A stretch of 64,000 nucleotides of DNA from Psococerastis gibbosa (taxonomy: Eukaryota; Arthropoda; Insecta; Psocodea; Psocidae): NCBI GenBank assembly GCA_963971405.1, contig OZ020489.1:14782290-14846289 (forward strand), written 5' to 3'. A program made the translations under genes and the position numbers. Positions 1 through 9,407 of this stretch are shown here, piece after piece (within the stretch, counting starts at the first letter, position 1; every line of letters starts with the position of its first letter). Below the pieces are notes generated by a model. The model made no database searches. It saw nothing but the letters and a program-made list of their open reading frames with translations, and was not told the DNA's origin.

Positions 1-323
1 TTATTATTATATTTATTCAGTCCCATAAACATTACATAGTGATACATAGGTATTGCCACAGGCCAAGGCCGTGCGTGGCTAGTTAAAGGGATGTTAGTCA
101 AGCTTAAAAATAAAGTTAGTTAAAAAAAAAAAAAAAAATTAAAATTAATTAAAGATTACGTTAGGTTAGGTTAGTTGCTTATTTTCTAAAAGTTCACAGT
201 GCACTCAATAAAATTGTCCTTGATGCTGATTAGTTTAATATTGAAAAGAATTGAAATAAGTAAATGAATGAATGGAATCTTATTGGAAGGGGAGGGGGGG
301 GGGGAGTTGAAAATTACATATTC

Positions 324-3227
324 TTAAAAGAGATTCAAGTGCTGGGAAGCTTTGGTTATAAATACTCGTAGGCTTTTACCATCCTTCAAGTTTCTGGGCA
401 GATCATTATAGATAGAGAGTGCCTTGTATTGCGCTGTATTTTTAGTTTTACTTGTTCTTGGTTTTTCGTGCAGTAGGGGTTTTCTCTCTTTATATCTTGT
501 GCCATGTTCGTGGGAGACTTCGGGATGCAGGCCTAAAAGCTTATTTTTGTATAACTGTATTAGAGATTGTTTGGTAAATATTTTATTGATGGTTGGGACT
601 TTGGCAATATGAAAAAGCTCTTCAGTGGGGAATAATTTAGGCTTTTTGTACATAATTTTAAGGATTTTCTTTTGAATTTTAATTAGCCGTTCAAGTTCAT
701 TTTTATATGAAGCCCCCCATGCTATAATCCCATATTGTAAGTGTGACTGTATTAAAGCAAAGTATATGGCTCTCAGTAAGTGTTCATCAACTATATTCCT
801 AACTTGGACGAATTTGTAAATAGATTTTCTAAGTTTCAATATAAGGGTATTAATTTGTTCCTGCCAGTTTAGTTTTTTGTCTATTATCAAACCAAGATAT
901 TTTGCGCTATCTACTCTTTGGATTCCCTCAATTCGGTAGTTGTCAGTTTGTATGTTGGTTTGTGAATTAGTGAACTCTATATAATACGTTTTTTTTAAGT
1001 TTAGAGTAAGTAAATTGTCATTCATCCATGATTTTACAATTTTCAGATCATTGTTTGCAGACTCATATAGCTCGGCTCTTGTGGAGCCTCTGCATATTAG
1101 TATCGTATCATCCGCAAATGCATTTATTTTGCTACTTAGTTTTAAGGTTAATAAATCATTTAAGATTAAATTGAAGCAAAATGGTCCAAGTACCGTGCCT
1201 TGGGGTATGCCACACGTAACGGTATCTTCATCGCTAAAACAAATGCATTTGTCAGAACTAGGTAACGTTTTTGTTTTTTGTTTTCGATTAGTCAGGTAAC
1301 TGGTTAGCAAAGTGTGGACTTGCCCTCTGAGCCCTAGTTTCTCCATTTTTTTAAGTAGTATACTGTGGGAAATAGTGTCAAAACCTTTTTTTAAGTCATT
1401 TAGGATGCAAAGACTGTATTGTTTCTTGTTAGAAATATCACTTAATTCATTTATTAGGTCATATATTGCTTCCGTTGTTCCCTTGTTTTTTTGAAATCCA
1501 AATTGCTGGGAAGAAATAAGCTTATGTTTTTCGGCAAAATCGCTTAGTCTGGTATATAGGACTTTTTCATAGATTTTGCTGATAGCAGGTAGTACTGATA
1601 TTGGCCTATAGTTTGCAGGGTCATCTGGGCTATTGTCCTTGAATATTGGAGTGACTATTGCTAGCTTTAGGCTATCGGGAAACGTACAGGTCGACAAAGA
1701 TGCATTGATGGCATGAGTTAACGGTTCCGCTATATGGGGTTTGACGGACTTAAGGGTATAGTTTGTAATATTGTCATGACCGGGGGCAGAATAATTTTTT
1801 AAATTCGATATTATTGTACTTATTTCTTGTGGGGTTGTAGGGGTTAGGAACAGTGTATATGGATTAGATGGGATTTCTGCTAGGCGAATGTTCAGACTTG
1901 CTGGGTCATGGGGTATTTCACGGGCAAGGTTCGCGCCTACTTTTAAAAAGTATTCATTAAATGCTTTGGAAGAGATGTTAGTTTCTTTAATGTTTTGTTT
2001 CTTCGTACCTCCAGTTATTTCATTTACTATTTCCCATTTTTTTCTCAAATTATGTCCTGCATCGTGTAATTTGTTTTGGTAATATGTGGACTTTATTATT
2101 TTAATTTGCGTTTTAACTTGGGCCGAGAATGATTTAGCATGAGATTTTAATATGAGGTCATGGGGTCGTTTCTTACTATTTTTATGCAATTTATCACGAT
2201 GTCGTATTGCTTCAACGATTTCAGTTGTTATCCATGGTTTCAACTTTTTTGTTTTGTTGTTGGGCCTAACTTCGAACTGCTTAGTATTATTTTGTATTTG
2301 TTTCTTGAAGATATGTAAGAAATTGTTGTATGTTGCATTGCCGTCGTTATTTAAATATACACTATCCCATGTTTCCTGTTCTAAGGACCGATTTAAGGCA
2401 TTATAATCAATTTTATTTATTTTTAACTTGCACCCTAACTTATTTTCAATTTTTGAATAGTGGGAAGGCATGGGTAGGGATAACAGTTGAGTATAGTGGT
2501 CAGTTATTGATGTTTGAATAACAAAGGATTGTATGTCGGTGGTGGAATAGTTTTCAGGGATATAAATATGGTCAATGCATGATTGACTTACATCGGTAAC
2601 TCTGGTGTAGTTATTTATACACTGGACGTAGCCATGGCCGCTAAGCATATTTTGATATTCATCCCCCTCTTTGTCTAACACGTCGATGTTTATGTCTCCT
2701 GCTAAAATAGGGCCTAGTCCTAATTGATTTTTGCGCATATGTAAGCACATGTCAAGATCATTAATAAAATTTTCTGTATTTTTAATAGAGGGTGTTCTGT
2801 AGATGCCCAGAACTGACAGGGACTTCGCCCCCTTTTGGGGTTTCAATTCAAGTAATAGTGAAGTGCATTCTGTTATTTTAATATCAACTACTGAGGCTTT
2901 GTGGGTGGATTTACAAAATATTACGACCCCCTCATTGCGTGTTAGAGAACCACCCTTAGCGAAGAAGTCATACCCATCTAGGCTGAAGGCAGGGCTAATT
3001 TCATTTATAAAAGCTTCAGTTAACACAATTATATCAATCACGACAGGTAGGCTCTGCAGAAAAATAAGAAATTCATCCAAATTGTGACTAATGGATCGTA
3101 TGTTCATATGGAGTATGTACAGATTTCCATTTTTTATTATATTTCGGGATAGTTGGCGACAATTTTCAATGACTATTGAGTTTATTTGGTTTATATTTAA
3201 TATCTCATCGTCCTCATCATGCATCAT
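324..3227 (-). CDS. LINE ORF2: AP-like endonuclease and reverse transcriptase, intact
   Basis: 967 residues, uninterrupted. Residues about 35-255 form an endonuclease/exonuclease/phosphatase domain: N42 in HMNIRS, E71 in LTEAF, GDIN at 177-180, and the two histidine motifs CIDH (217-220) and SITDHY (240-245). This domain nicks the target. Residues about 480-780 are the reverse transcriptase: NYRPIS at 539-544, catalytic D611 in DLKKGFDT, GIPQGTVLGP at 673-682 and the FADD box (704-707), with D706 and D707 as the metal-binding pair. The C-terminal ~190 residues (QYGIIAWG..., LIKIQKKILK...) are the usual CR1/Jockey-type tail without RNase H. The residue before D611 is N where most relatives have a hydrophobic residue. 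The start is the first of two ATGs after the ORF1 stop. The absence of stops or frameshifts implies a fairly recent insertion. It would prime reverse transcription at the nicked target. Confidence 0.93.
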   Translation of the reverse strand: MMHDEDDEILNINQINSIVIENCRQLSRNIIKNGNLYILHMNIRSISHNLDEFLIFLQSLPVVIDIIVLTEAFINEISPAFSLDGYDFFAKGGSLTRNEGVVIFCKSTHKASVVDIKITECTSLLLELKPQKGAKSLSVLGIYRTPSIKNTENFINDLDMCLHMRKNQLGLGPILAGDINIDVLDKEGDEYQNMLSGHGYVQCINNYTRVTDVSQSCIDHIYIPENYSTTDIQSFVIQTSITDHYTQLLSLPMPSHYSKIENKLGCKLKINKIDYNALNRSLEQETWDSVYLNNDGNATYNNFLHIFKKQIQNNTKQFEVRPNNKTKKLKPWITTEIVEAIRHRDKLHKNSKKRPHDLILKSHAKSFSAQVKTQIKIIKSTYYQNKLHDAGHNLRKKWEIVNEITGGTKKQNIKETNISSKAFNEYFLKVGANLAREIPHDPASLNIRLAEIPSNPYTLFLTPTTPQEISTIISNLKNYSAPGHDNITNYTLKSVKPHIAEPLTHAINASLSTCTFPDSLKLAIVTPIFKDNSPDDPANYRPISVLPAISKIYEKVLYTRLSDFAEKHKLISSQQFGFQKNKGTTEAIYDLINELSDISNKKQYSLCILNDLKKGFDTISHSILLKKMEKLGLRGQVHTLLTSYLTNRKQKTKTLPSSDKCICFSDEDTVTCGIPQGTVLGPFCFNLILNDLLTLKLSSKINAFADDTILICRGSTRAELYESANNDLKIVKSWMNDNLLTLNLKKTYYIEFTNSQTNIQTDNYRIEGIQRVDSAKYLGLIIDKKLNWQEQINTLILKLRKSIYKFVQVRNIVDEHLLRAIYFALIQSHLQYGIIAWGASYKNELERLIKIQKKILKIMYKKPKLFPTEELFHIAKVPTINKIFTKQSLIQLYKNKLLGLHPEVSHEHGTRYKERKPLLHEKPRTSKTKNTAQYKALSIYNDLPRNLKDGKSLRVFITKASQHLNLF

Positions 3228-3268
3228 TTTATGATATAGTTCAAGGTTAAAGGTGTTTATTCATTTAT

Positions 3269-3835
3269 TTATTTCAATTTTTCCAGATCATCTAGACAAT
3301 TAATTTTTATTACATTGCAATTTTCTGATTTTCTGACCAATACTGCGTCCTTCCACCACACAAACTTATAAGACATGTCCTTAGCTTTTTGTTTCGTTTC
3401 CCATAGTAGGTTGCGGTAAAATGGGCAGAGGTTCTCTCCGACGTATATTTTCCCTCCATTGTTGGCACCGGTGATTTCCTTGTTTGTAATTGTTTGATTT
3501 TTTGCGCTTAGTAGCTGGTCCCTTGTCTTTCTGCTCGTCAGTCGGGCGATGATAGGGGGTATTTTCCCCGGGGCCGCCTTGAGTCGATGGGCTGCTTCGA
3601 TGCCATTGCTGGTTAGGGGTACATTTAGTTGTTGCGCTACTTTAAGTACGATATTTTCTACATTTTCTCCTGCGGTATGTTTCACTTCCCTGATTTCTAT
3701 ATTTTGTTTTCTACTATACTGCTCGAGATGGAGAAGCCTGCTATGCATTTGAAATATCTGGTTGTTGTGTCTCTCTTTCTCAGCTTCTAGTTTTGTTATC
3801 TTCACATGCTAATTCTTTTACGAAATGACTCTTTA
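3269..3835 (-). pseudogene. LINE ORF1 remnant (coiled coil plus FP-like domain), 5'-truncated and frameshifted
   Basis: The open part, 3805-3269, gives 178 residues. It starts with a coiled-coil-like segment (KLEAEKERHNNQ, then LHLEQYSRKQNIEI), followed by a domain of the kind found in ORF1 of many arthropod LINEs and in the baculovirus FP family (IEAAHRLK...PPIIARLTSRKTRDQLL, then IYVGENLCPFYRNLLW and YKFVWWKDAVLVRK). ORF1 proteins of this type bind element RNA. There is no ATG at the start: the first codon of the open frame is GTG right after CAT and a TAG. In the neighbouring frame the reading FVKELACEDNK continues the coiled coil out to about 3835, so a one-base indel near 3795-3805 probably broke the frame. 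The N-terminal part of ORF1 is missing. It cannot be functional as it stands. Confidence 0.8.
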
Positions 3836-3917
3836 AGGGGGTGGAGACCTACTTACGCCCCACGCCCCCTAGCCCCCTGGCGTCACCCATGACGTTTAGG
3901 ACAATTCCTTAATTACT
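3836..3917. other. Short unassigned stretch between LINE and SINE
   Basis: C-rich sequence (GCCCCACGCCCCCTAGCCCCC) without an open frame of note. I see no recognisable element. Confidence 0.4.
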
Positions 3918-3929
3918 TACTCCCATGAA

Positions 3930-4164
3930 AGCCGGCCACCATACCAAGTTGAATCCAGCGGACCAGAGCAGGTTCAAAGATGCATATAACTTGGTAGTGT
4001 GCACAGTGCCGGTAGGGAAACATGGTAGGACTTGTACTGGTCACCTCCGAACTAATCGTGTGACTTCACTTTGTTTCCCATGTGGTTCGGAATCCACTAT
4101 AATCAGGATGGGCCTATGGGCCCACACCGTGGCCTGGGACTGTGTCCAACAATACTACTACTAC
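3930..4164 (+). mobile_element. 5S-like SINE, copy 1, with 12 bp target duplication
   Basis: Copy of a ~290 bp SINE (see 38964-39252 for the best full copy). It begins AGCCGGCCACCATACCAA and ends in a run of TAC/ACT triplets. The flanking bases TACTCCCATGAA at 3918-3929 and 4165-4176 are identical, a 12 bp target-site duplication (the first three bases could also belong to the tail). This copy lacks about 45 bases near the 3' end compared with copies 2 and 5. It interrupts the retrotransposon C-terminus read on the minus strand to its right, so it is the younger insertion. Confidence 0.85.
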
Positions 4165-4176
4165 TACTCCCATGAA

Positions 4177-4383
4177 GGGCCTGCTCTCAGTGCTCCACCA
4201 CATCGCGCCAGTCTGAGCGGTCTTTCGCCAGTTATCAACGCAAAGGGTCGGCAGATCCACCTCGACATCGTCCAGCCATCGTATCCGCAATCGTCCCACT
4301 TGTCTTTTCCCTTGGGGTACCTTTTGTAAGGCTGCTCTAGTAGCTCTATTGGCTGGCATTCGTTCCACGTGCCCTATCCACAT
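4177..4383 (-). pseudogene. Non-LTR retrotransposon C-terminal fragment
   Basis: On the minus strand the frame reads MWIGHVERMPANRATRAAL, then GKRQVGRLRIRWLDDVEVDL and CVDNWRKTAQ. This is the typical end of a reverse-transcriptase polyprotein: the HVxRM motif, the GRxxxRW...DVxxDL motif and the final NWR. The frame ended a few codons after position 4177 before the SINE at 3930 landed in it. The rest of the element is absent. The reading differs from the retrotransposon-tail family at 4860 and 52101. Confidence 0.75.
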
Positions 4384-4855
4384 AATGCGGGCTCTCTTGA
4401 TTTCTGCTACTATCGCAAGTTCTTGGAATATCGCGTAGAAATCATTATTGCTACGGATACGCCATTCACCACGTTAGGACTTATTCCTTGGCGGAAGTGA
4501 ATGTCCCATAAAAACACATGCATAGCTTTATGTTGGGGCTCGTGCATGCAGCGACATGATGGGGGGGGGGGGGGGAATCTAATCTGAATCATTTACACCT
4601 TGGATCTCCGTCAACAAGGTATCGATCAGAGCTGGGATTGACAAGATCATGACCGAACGGACAACACTTGCTCGGATCCAATGGGACAATAGCAGGGTTG
4701 TGAGATATTGTTTTGGGATTGCAGTAATAAATCTAAGGCCTTCAAAATAATAAAGACTCCTCGAAATAAACGAAAAATGGCGCCAACAGCAAGAAAACAC
4801 AAAAACGTTACAGAACGCCCAGCCGATCCAGCGAGATAATCTAAATAATAATAAG
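4384..4855. other. Unassigned stretch with a 15-G tract
   Basis: No coding frame I believe. There is a pure G run at about 4561-4575. The remainder is ordinary mixed sequence. Confidence 0.4.
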
Positions 4856-5013
4856 GAACGTAAAAAAAAGATGGAAGGATGAGTTTGAAACTGACCTTCG
4901 CGAGTTGGCAGTCCTTAGATGGTATAGCGTTTTACAAAACCGAGTCAACTGGAGGAGTGTTGTCCAGCAGGCCAAAGCTCATCAAGGGCTGAAGAGCCAG
5001 AAGAAGAAGAATG
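4856..5013 (+). pseudogene. Retrotransposon C-terminal tail fragment (GRPRKRW family), copy 1
   Basis: Plus-strand reading RWKDEFETDLRELAVLRW then NWRSVVQQAKAHQGL, followed by SQKKK. It matches, with substitutions, the units at 46430 and 52101. This is the end of the reverse-transcriptase polyprotein of a non-LTR element that terminates in an AGAAGAAGAAG tail. Only about the last 50 codons are present, so it is a dead 5'-truncated copy. Confidence 0.75.
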
Positions 5014-5574
5014 TCAAAAAGGGATCACGGCAAAAACAACAGCTTTTTCAATTGTTACGTTAGATCCGAACACCAGCGCACCTTGCAAAAAAAGGGCCCA
5101 ACAACAACAGAGCTGTGGGGAAAGAAAAAGATTTAAAAAAAAAAATTGAAAGCCGAAGATAAATTTGCCATAAGACGAGCACGATAATCTCAAATAACCC
5201 TTCTTTACAAAGTAGCCCAAATAAAACTTAGTTTCCGGTAAATTTGTTCGAAAAGTTTGGGGAGGGGGTAAGAGGGGGGATGGTCCCAGTGACGTATAGA
5301 CGCCATTACGGCCCCAGACAACAAATGTCCGACATAAAACCAAAATACAGCGCGGCTTCCGGCATCGGAAATAGTTCCCTCTCTGCTGTATTTCAAAACT
5401 GTCACAAGGGGGAATCGAACCGCGGTCCTGGGGGTTCCGCACTGTCTTCACTTGCCCCCATTATGTTGATTCATTTACTTAAATATATGTCCAATATCCT
5501 GTTGATATTTAAGCCCGGTTTGTAAACTTCTACAGGTTTGCCATGGAATAATTTCTCATCAACCCTCACTATAC
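5014..5574. other. Unassigned stretch
   Basis: No protein family, RNA gene or repeat recognised. Open frames here (up to 145 codons) have no domain-like composition. Confidence 0.4.
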
Positions 5575-5589
5575 GTCTTTTTGGCGCTA

Positions 5590-5880
5590 GTAGTAGTCGT
5601 AGTAGTAGTAGTGTTCGTCGGGTTAATAACGACTTAGGCCTCATTTGGGCCCATAGAGCGACCCCGACTTGACTGTCCTATGCCAGCCCATAGCACAGTG
5701 GACCTCCTGATTATAGTGGATTCCGAACCACTTGGGAAACACAGTGAAGTCACACGATTAGTTCGGAGGTGACCAGGACAAGTCCTACCATGTTTCCCTA
5801 CCGGCACTGTGCACACGACCAAGTTATCTGCAGCTTTGAACCTGCTCTGGTCCGCTGGATTCAACATGGCATGGCGGCCA
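5590..5880 (-). mobile_element. 5S-like SINE, copy 2, with perfect 15 bp target duplication
   Basis: Minus-strand copy, 291 bp. The flanks GTCTTTTTGGCGCTA at 5575-5589 and 5881-5895 match at all 15 positions. The head (right side, minus strand) reads GGCCGCCATGCCATGTTGAA and the tail is an ACT-triplet run (5590-5612 on plus as TAG/GTA repeats). It is full length, and near-identical to copy 5 at 38964, so it is fairly young. Confidence 0.92.
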
Positions 5881-5895
5881 GTCTTTTTGGCGCTA

Positions 5896-6424
5896 AGGGC
5901 GGACTGTAATATACTCCCAATACATTATTTAATTTAAGCACCCAATCACCGATGTTCTTCAATATAACAAATATCTGATTTGCTAAGAATCCCCATATGG
6001 TCCCAGCCTTCCCCACAACTTACATCGAGGTGAATCCGTGTTTTATAGTGAGCTATAGCGGCATTTCTATTTAACTTTCCAATATTTTTACATAATTTGT
6101 GGCATATCTCTTACTCCAAAACTATTTTATTTATATTTTTTACGACTTTGAATGGGTTAGTAAGGCTTTTCATTTATATTGTAATGAAATGACTTCTTAA
6201 ATTTGACGAATATACCTTGTCTGCATTAGCAAAATAAGCCTAGCCAATTATATTGTGGTCGGGTAGTATATTAAATAATAAATAAGTATATATACTGTAT
6301 ATATTTCTGTTAAATTATACAATCATGTAATCAACAAGAAAGTATAGAGTAAAATCGTCAAAGTATGTGGAGTCACTAACGCCAATATTGGCCACAGTTA
6401 TGGAACTTCTTCAACTGAACACCC
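5896..6424. other. Unassigned AT-rich stretch
   Basis: Nothing recognisable; ATATAT-rich near 6280-6310. Confidence 0.4.
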
Positions 6425-6480
6425 GCTAGGTTGGCTTAGCAAAAAGAACAAAAAAGTCTTTATTTTTTATTTATTTTAAA
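6425..6480 (+). repeat. 3' end of tRNA-derived SINE (type 2)
   Basis: Only the terminal module CCGCTAGGTTGGCTTAG plus AAAAGTC and the TTATTTATT tail is present. The same end closes the fuller copies at 30685 and 57180. Confidence 0.7.
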
Positions 6481-6598
6481 TTATTATTTTTTTTCTACAC
6501 AAATCAAGTTGCACAATTGTGGCACACTTGTGACTGCCACATTGTAATAAAATGAAGGCGAAAACTTATTTTCTCGGCTAATTCAACAATAATCGCTC

Positions 6599-6620
6599 TT
6601 GAATGAATGAATGAATGAAT
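6599..6620. repeat. (TGAA)n microsatellite
   Basis: About five tandem GAATGAATGAATG units. Confidence 0.8.
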
Positions 6621-7196
6621 GTTTATTTTTCCATCTTTACATAAAAACAATATAGAATAAAAAAACAGTTTTGCCTTATGGGCCATCTATAAATATTCCC
6701 GGCGAAATTTGATTGTGTGCACCTTTAAGGTTTTTCCACTCCGGTTGCCTCCTAATTCTAAAATCCTCGAAGCCCCCCGTGTGTCGACTCCCCTTTGTTA
6801 AGGACCCCTGCTCTGTCGCCGCATCTGTCGCCCTAATCAATTCGATCGTTGACCCCTTCGGTACCTTTGTTGTCTCAACATAGGCTGCCAATGTGTGGGC
6901 GGTATTATTTTGCACTATTTCATTTACAATTCGATACCTTTTATTTGATCCCATTCATAGTTTCAAGGAGATTTATAGGATCCAGCATCATTGGCGATAT
7001 TTCTCAAGGACCCAGCGGCGAACCGCACCCTCCCCCCCCCCTCCCCCCCCCCTCCCCCCCCCCCGAGAAATATTTCTTGGTCCGCCCTTGCATGGACCAT
7101 AGGTAGGTTTTACATTATATACTGTACGTACGCTAGTATAATGTTTAATTAATTAATTTTGTCGAACGTACAAGGGCATTTTTTGGTTCTCTGCCT
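6621..7196. other. Unassigned stretch with C-rich low-complexity tract
   Basis: C runs broken by single T near 7028-7064 produce proline-rich open frames that I regard as artefacts. Otherwise nothing recognised. Confidence 0.4.
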
Positions 7197-7589
7197 TAAG
7201 AGGACATGCTACGTAGAAAATAAGCACCCCAAAATTTGTTGTTTTTATGGACTTTTTATTTTTTATTTAATTAACAAAGCAAGTCATTAAAGATTTGGCT
7301 CATGGAAGTTGTAGAAGACTACTTCGTGCATCATATAATCTGGTATTTTCACTTTTTGGTTTTGTAGTTCTTCCAAAAATCCCAGAATACGCATAATTTT
7401 AGTCCGTTCAGGTATTTATTGAAAGAACTAAGGTACCAAAAATTTCCTATTACATGATGCATGAAGCAGTCTTCTACAACTTCCATGAGCCAAATTTTTA
7501 ATGACATGCTTTGTTAATTAAATAAAAAATAAAATGTCAATAAAAACAACAAATTTTGGGGTGCTATTTTTCTACGTAGCGTCCTCTTA
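7197..7589. mobile_element. Palindromic MITE, 393 bp (family P)
   Basis: Nearly a full-length inverted repeat. The left end TAAGAGGACATGCTACGTAG mirrors the right end CTACGTAGCGTCCTCTTA. The inner arms carry a conserved module (AAAGATTTGGCTCATGGAAG, then TAGAAGACTACTTC and TGCATCATATAAT) that is mirrored around 7450-7500. The inner module is shared with the palindrome at 54467-54843, but the outermost 50 bases differ, so these are two subfamilies. No coding capacity: a foldback, non-autonomous DNA element. Confidence 0.88.
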
Positions 7590-8139
7590 CTCTTAAAGCA
7601 GCAGTATTTTTTGACCCACTGATAATTGTATACCCTCATCACTAAAATTATATTCTGTAATGTTCTGTTCTCTGTTCTGTTCTCTTTATAAGCAGTACTG
7701 TCATTTACCGGGTATATACCCTTTAGCTATCAACCCCTTTAGAACTCTCACAAACCTGCTTGGACGAAGCTATTACAGTAAGAGAAGGACTTAGCAAAGG
7801 ATCATTCCAAATTCCTCGACCCCCACCCCCTTGCCTGTGCACCCATTGCTGAACAGATGGGACTGAGAACATGCCTACGGATTACGAGGCCACGCACACG
7901 GTTTGTGGCTTCCAAAGTTGAGCCATATCGAGGGACAACTTTGATTGCTCTTGTTGTTTTAAACTTAAGAATAAGCGGTTTGCGGTCTTCTATACAGCTT
8001 ATCACGATCATCTCTTCACTTGCGGAGCAAAATTGCTTCTCTTTGGCTTAAGTTTTCCCCATTTCTTAGAATTTATTTACGCGTAATACCAGAGCACGTT
8101 GAAGGATTCCCGATTCATGAATATACTGACATGTTATAC
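7590..8139. other. Unassigned stretch
   Basis: Contains TGTTCTGTTCTCTGTTCTG near 7660. No family recognised. Confidence 0.35.
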
Positions 8140-8480
8140 GTCTACCCAGCTTTAATGGTGTGTTATCTTCATATCCAGAAGGGTCCAAACCACTACCATC
8201 GGGTTGAAGCCTTGTCCCCCCCCCCCTTTTCCTCTTGCGATCTGGCGCGGACTGACGTTCGTGAAAAGCCTCAACGTGAGTGTGTCCCCCCTCTTCCTCT
8301 CGCCATCTCGCGCGGATTGACGTGCGTGAATCGCCTGAATGTGAGTGTGTACCCCTCTTCCTCTTGCCATCTAATTTTTACGCGGATTGACGTTCGTGAA
8401 TCGTGAATCGCCTCAATGTGAGTATGGACAGCAAGACGGCAGGTACCCCAGACCGTATCACTTTTGATTGCACAGATTAC
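8140..8480 (+). pseudogene. Retrotransposon fragment with internally amplified ~63 bp units
   Basis: The plus strand starts MVCYLHIQKGPNHYHRV, parallel to MVCYFHIQKGPNLYHQV in the minus-strand fragment at 8804-9208, so both come from one element. Between this peptide and its continuation (NRLNVS-DSK...) there are three to four tandem units of roughly 60-66 bp that each contain CGCGGATTGACG(T), CGTGAA and CCTCTTCCTC(T). The sister copy has only one unit. The array therefore grew inside a dead retrotransposon copy after insertion. Confidence 0.7.
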
Positions 8481-8803
8481 CGATAAAATTATCTCCACCC
8501 TCGAATCCCCAGCTACCTCCCATTAGGTCTTGCTCTTCAGTACTTCTGCTTTGTTTGGGCTTACCCTGTATCTTAGCACATATTTACTTACTAGAACTTA
8601 ACTCGATCTGGATTAATTATTTGTCAATTACTCCCATTATTGCTTCGGTCTTCTTAAACAGTGGAATCTTTCTGTTTCCTGAATCCTCATTCTTAGTCCC
8701 TAGGTGACCTGCCGGTCAAAAAGAGTAGTCGCAATAGTAAAAATATTACGCCGTGGCACAACAACCCGTCAAGGGTTTATAAGGGTCCTCTATTTTGCAT
8801 GCT

Positions 8804-9208
8804 TCAGTTGCACGACCAGAAGCCGCGTTTGTACCTGTGAAGCTTTTTTTTCTTCTTAGGGTCAGCCATTTGTTTCGGCAAGGTAAACTGTTTTCTTGAG
8901 CATTGGGAAACGAACATGCCTACTACTTTTGAACGATCGTATCCAGGAACTGGACGTTGTTGTTCCTGGAGTATCTCGATGTATAAGAATGATTGTATTA
9001 GTCCCCGGTCTTGTAGTAGAGTGACCAGTTCAACCCTCTTCTGGCAGTAATGCGGGAAATCTAAAGTAATATGGTCTGGGGCACCTACAATCTTGCTGTC
9101 CACACTCACGTTGAGGCGATTCACGCACGGCAGGAGGAAGAGGGGGGACATAACCGCAACCTGATGGTAGAGGTTTGGACCCTTCTGGATATGAAAATAA
9201 CACACCAT
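8804..9208 (-). pseudogene. Jockey/I-type retrotransposon: C-terminal fragment after RNase H
   Basis: The frame contains GAPDHITLDFPHYCQKRVEL and VTLLQDRGLIQ. This is the characteristic end of Jockey-clade polyproteins, where relatives read xxDHxxFxCPxYxxxRxxL; the usual Cys is replaced by Phe here. About 134 residues are open, but the upstream domains are missing. The region left of it (8481-8803) shows nothing recognisable. Confidence 0.65.
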
Positions 9209-9221
9209 TAAAGCTGCTAGA

Positions 9222-9407
9222 CCTAGGCTTCTATATTGGAGTGATGGGACATTCAGTTCCCGCTAATAACAGTATTTTTAATTTCTGGGGTCACCCGCCA
9301 TGTCTCCTATGACCGGCCATTGAAAAGACACAGCAGGTGGGCTCAGGATACAAAAAAACATTTTTGGCGGGCTTGAATGTCCCATCTCTCCTATAAAGAA
9401 CTCTAGG
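9222..9407. mobile_element. Short MITE with GGAGAGATGGGACATTC termini (family Q), copy 1
   Basis: Left end CCTAGGCTTCTATATTGGAG then TGATGGGACATTCA; right end TGAATGTCCCATCTCTCCTA then TAAAGAACTCTAGG. Ends are inverted repeats of about 35 bases with a few mismatches; the inner part (TGTCTCCTATGACCGGCCAT) is shared with 15934-16100 and 54371-54915. Non-coding. Confidence 0.8.

Larger units (their letters stand above)
1..3835 (-). mobile_element. 5'-truncated non-LTR retrotransposon (CR1/Jockey-superfamily type)
   Basis: A LINE read right to left: remnant of ORF1, a 41 bp gap, an open ORF2, then about 320 bases of 3' UTR. On the minus strand the 3' end reads GACTGAATAAATATAATAA, a polyadenylation-like AATAAA followed by a TAA-rich tail at the window edge, as expected for a CR1/L2-like element that ends in short repeats rather than long poly(A). 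The 3' UTR carries a G-tract near 290-304 and a T-run (A-run on plus at 122-137). The 5' end falls near 3835, where coding similarity stops, so this is a typical 5'-truncated insertion. It lies in the intron that follows the cadherin exon, in the same orientation as that gene. The far target duplication is outside the window. Confidence 0.9.

Noticed and set aside
150-175. GTTAGGTTAGGTTAG, possible arthropod telomere repeat
   Set aside because: Only about two and a half TTAGG units inside a LINE 3' UTR; too short to be an interstitial telomere. The similar motif at 52677 is even shorter.
6849-7106. Proline-rich open frame
   Set aside because: Produced by C-runs separated by single T bases; low-complexity artefact.
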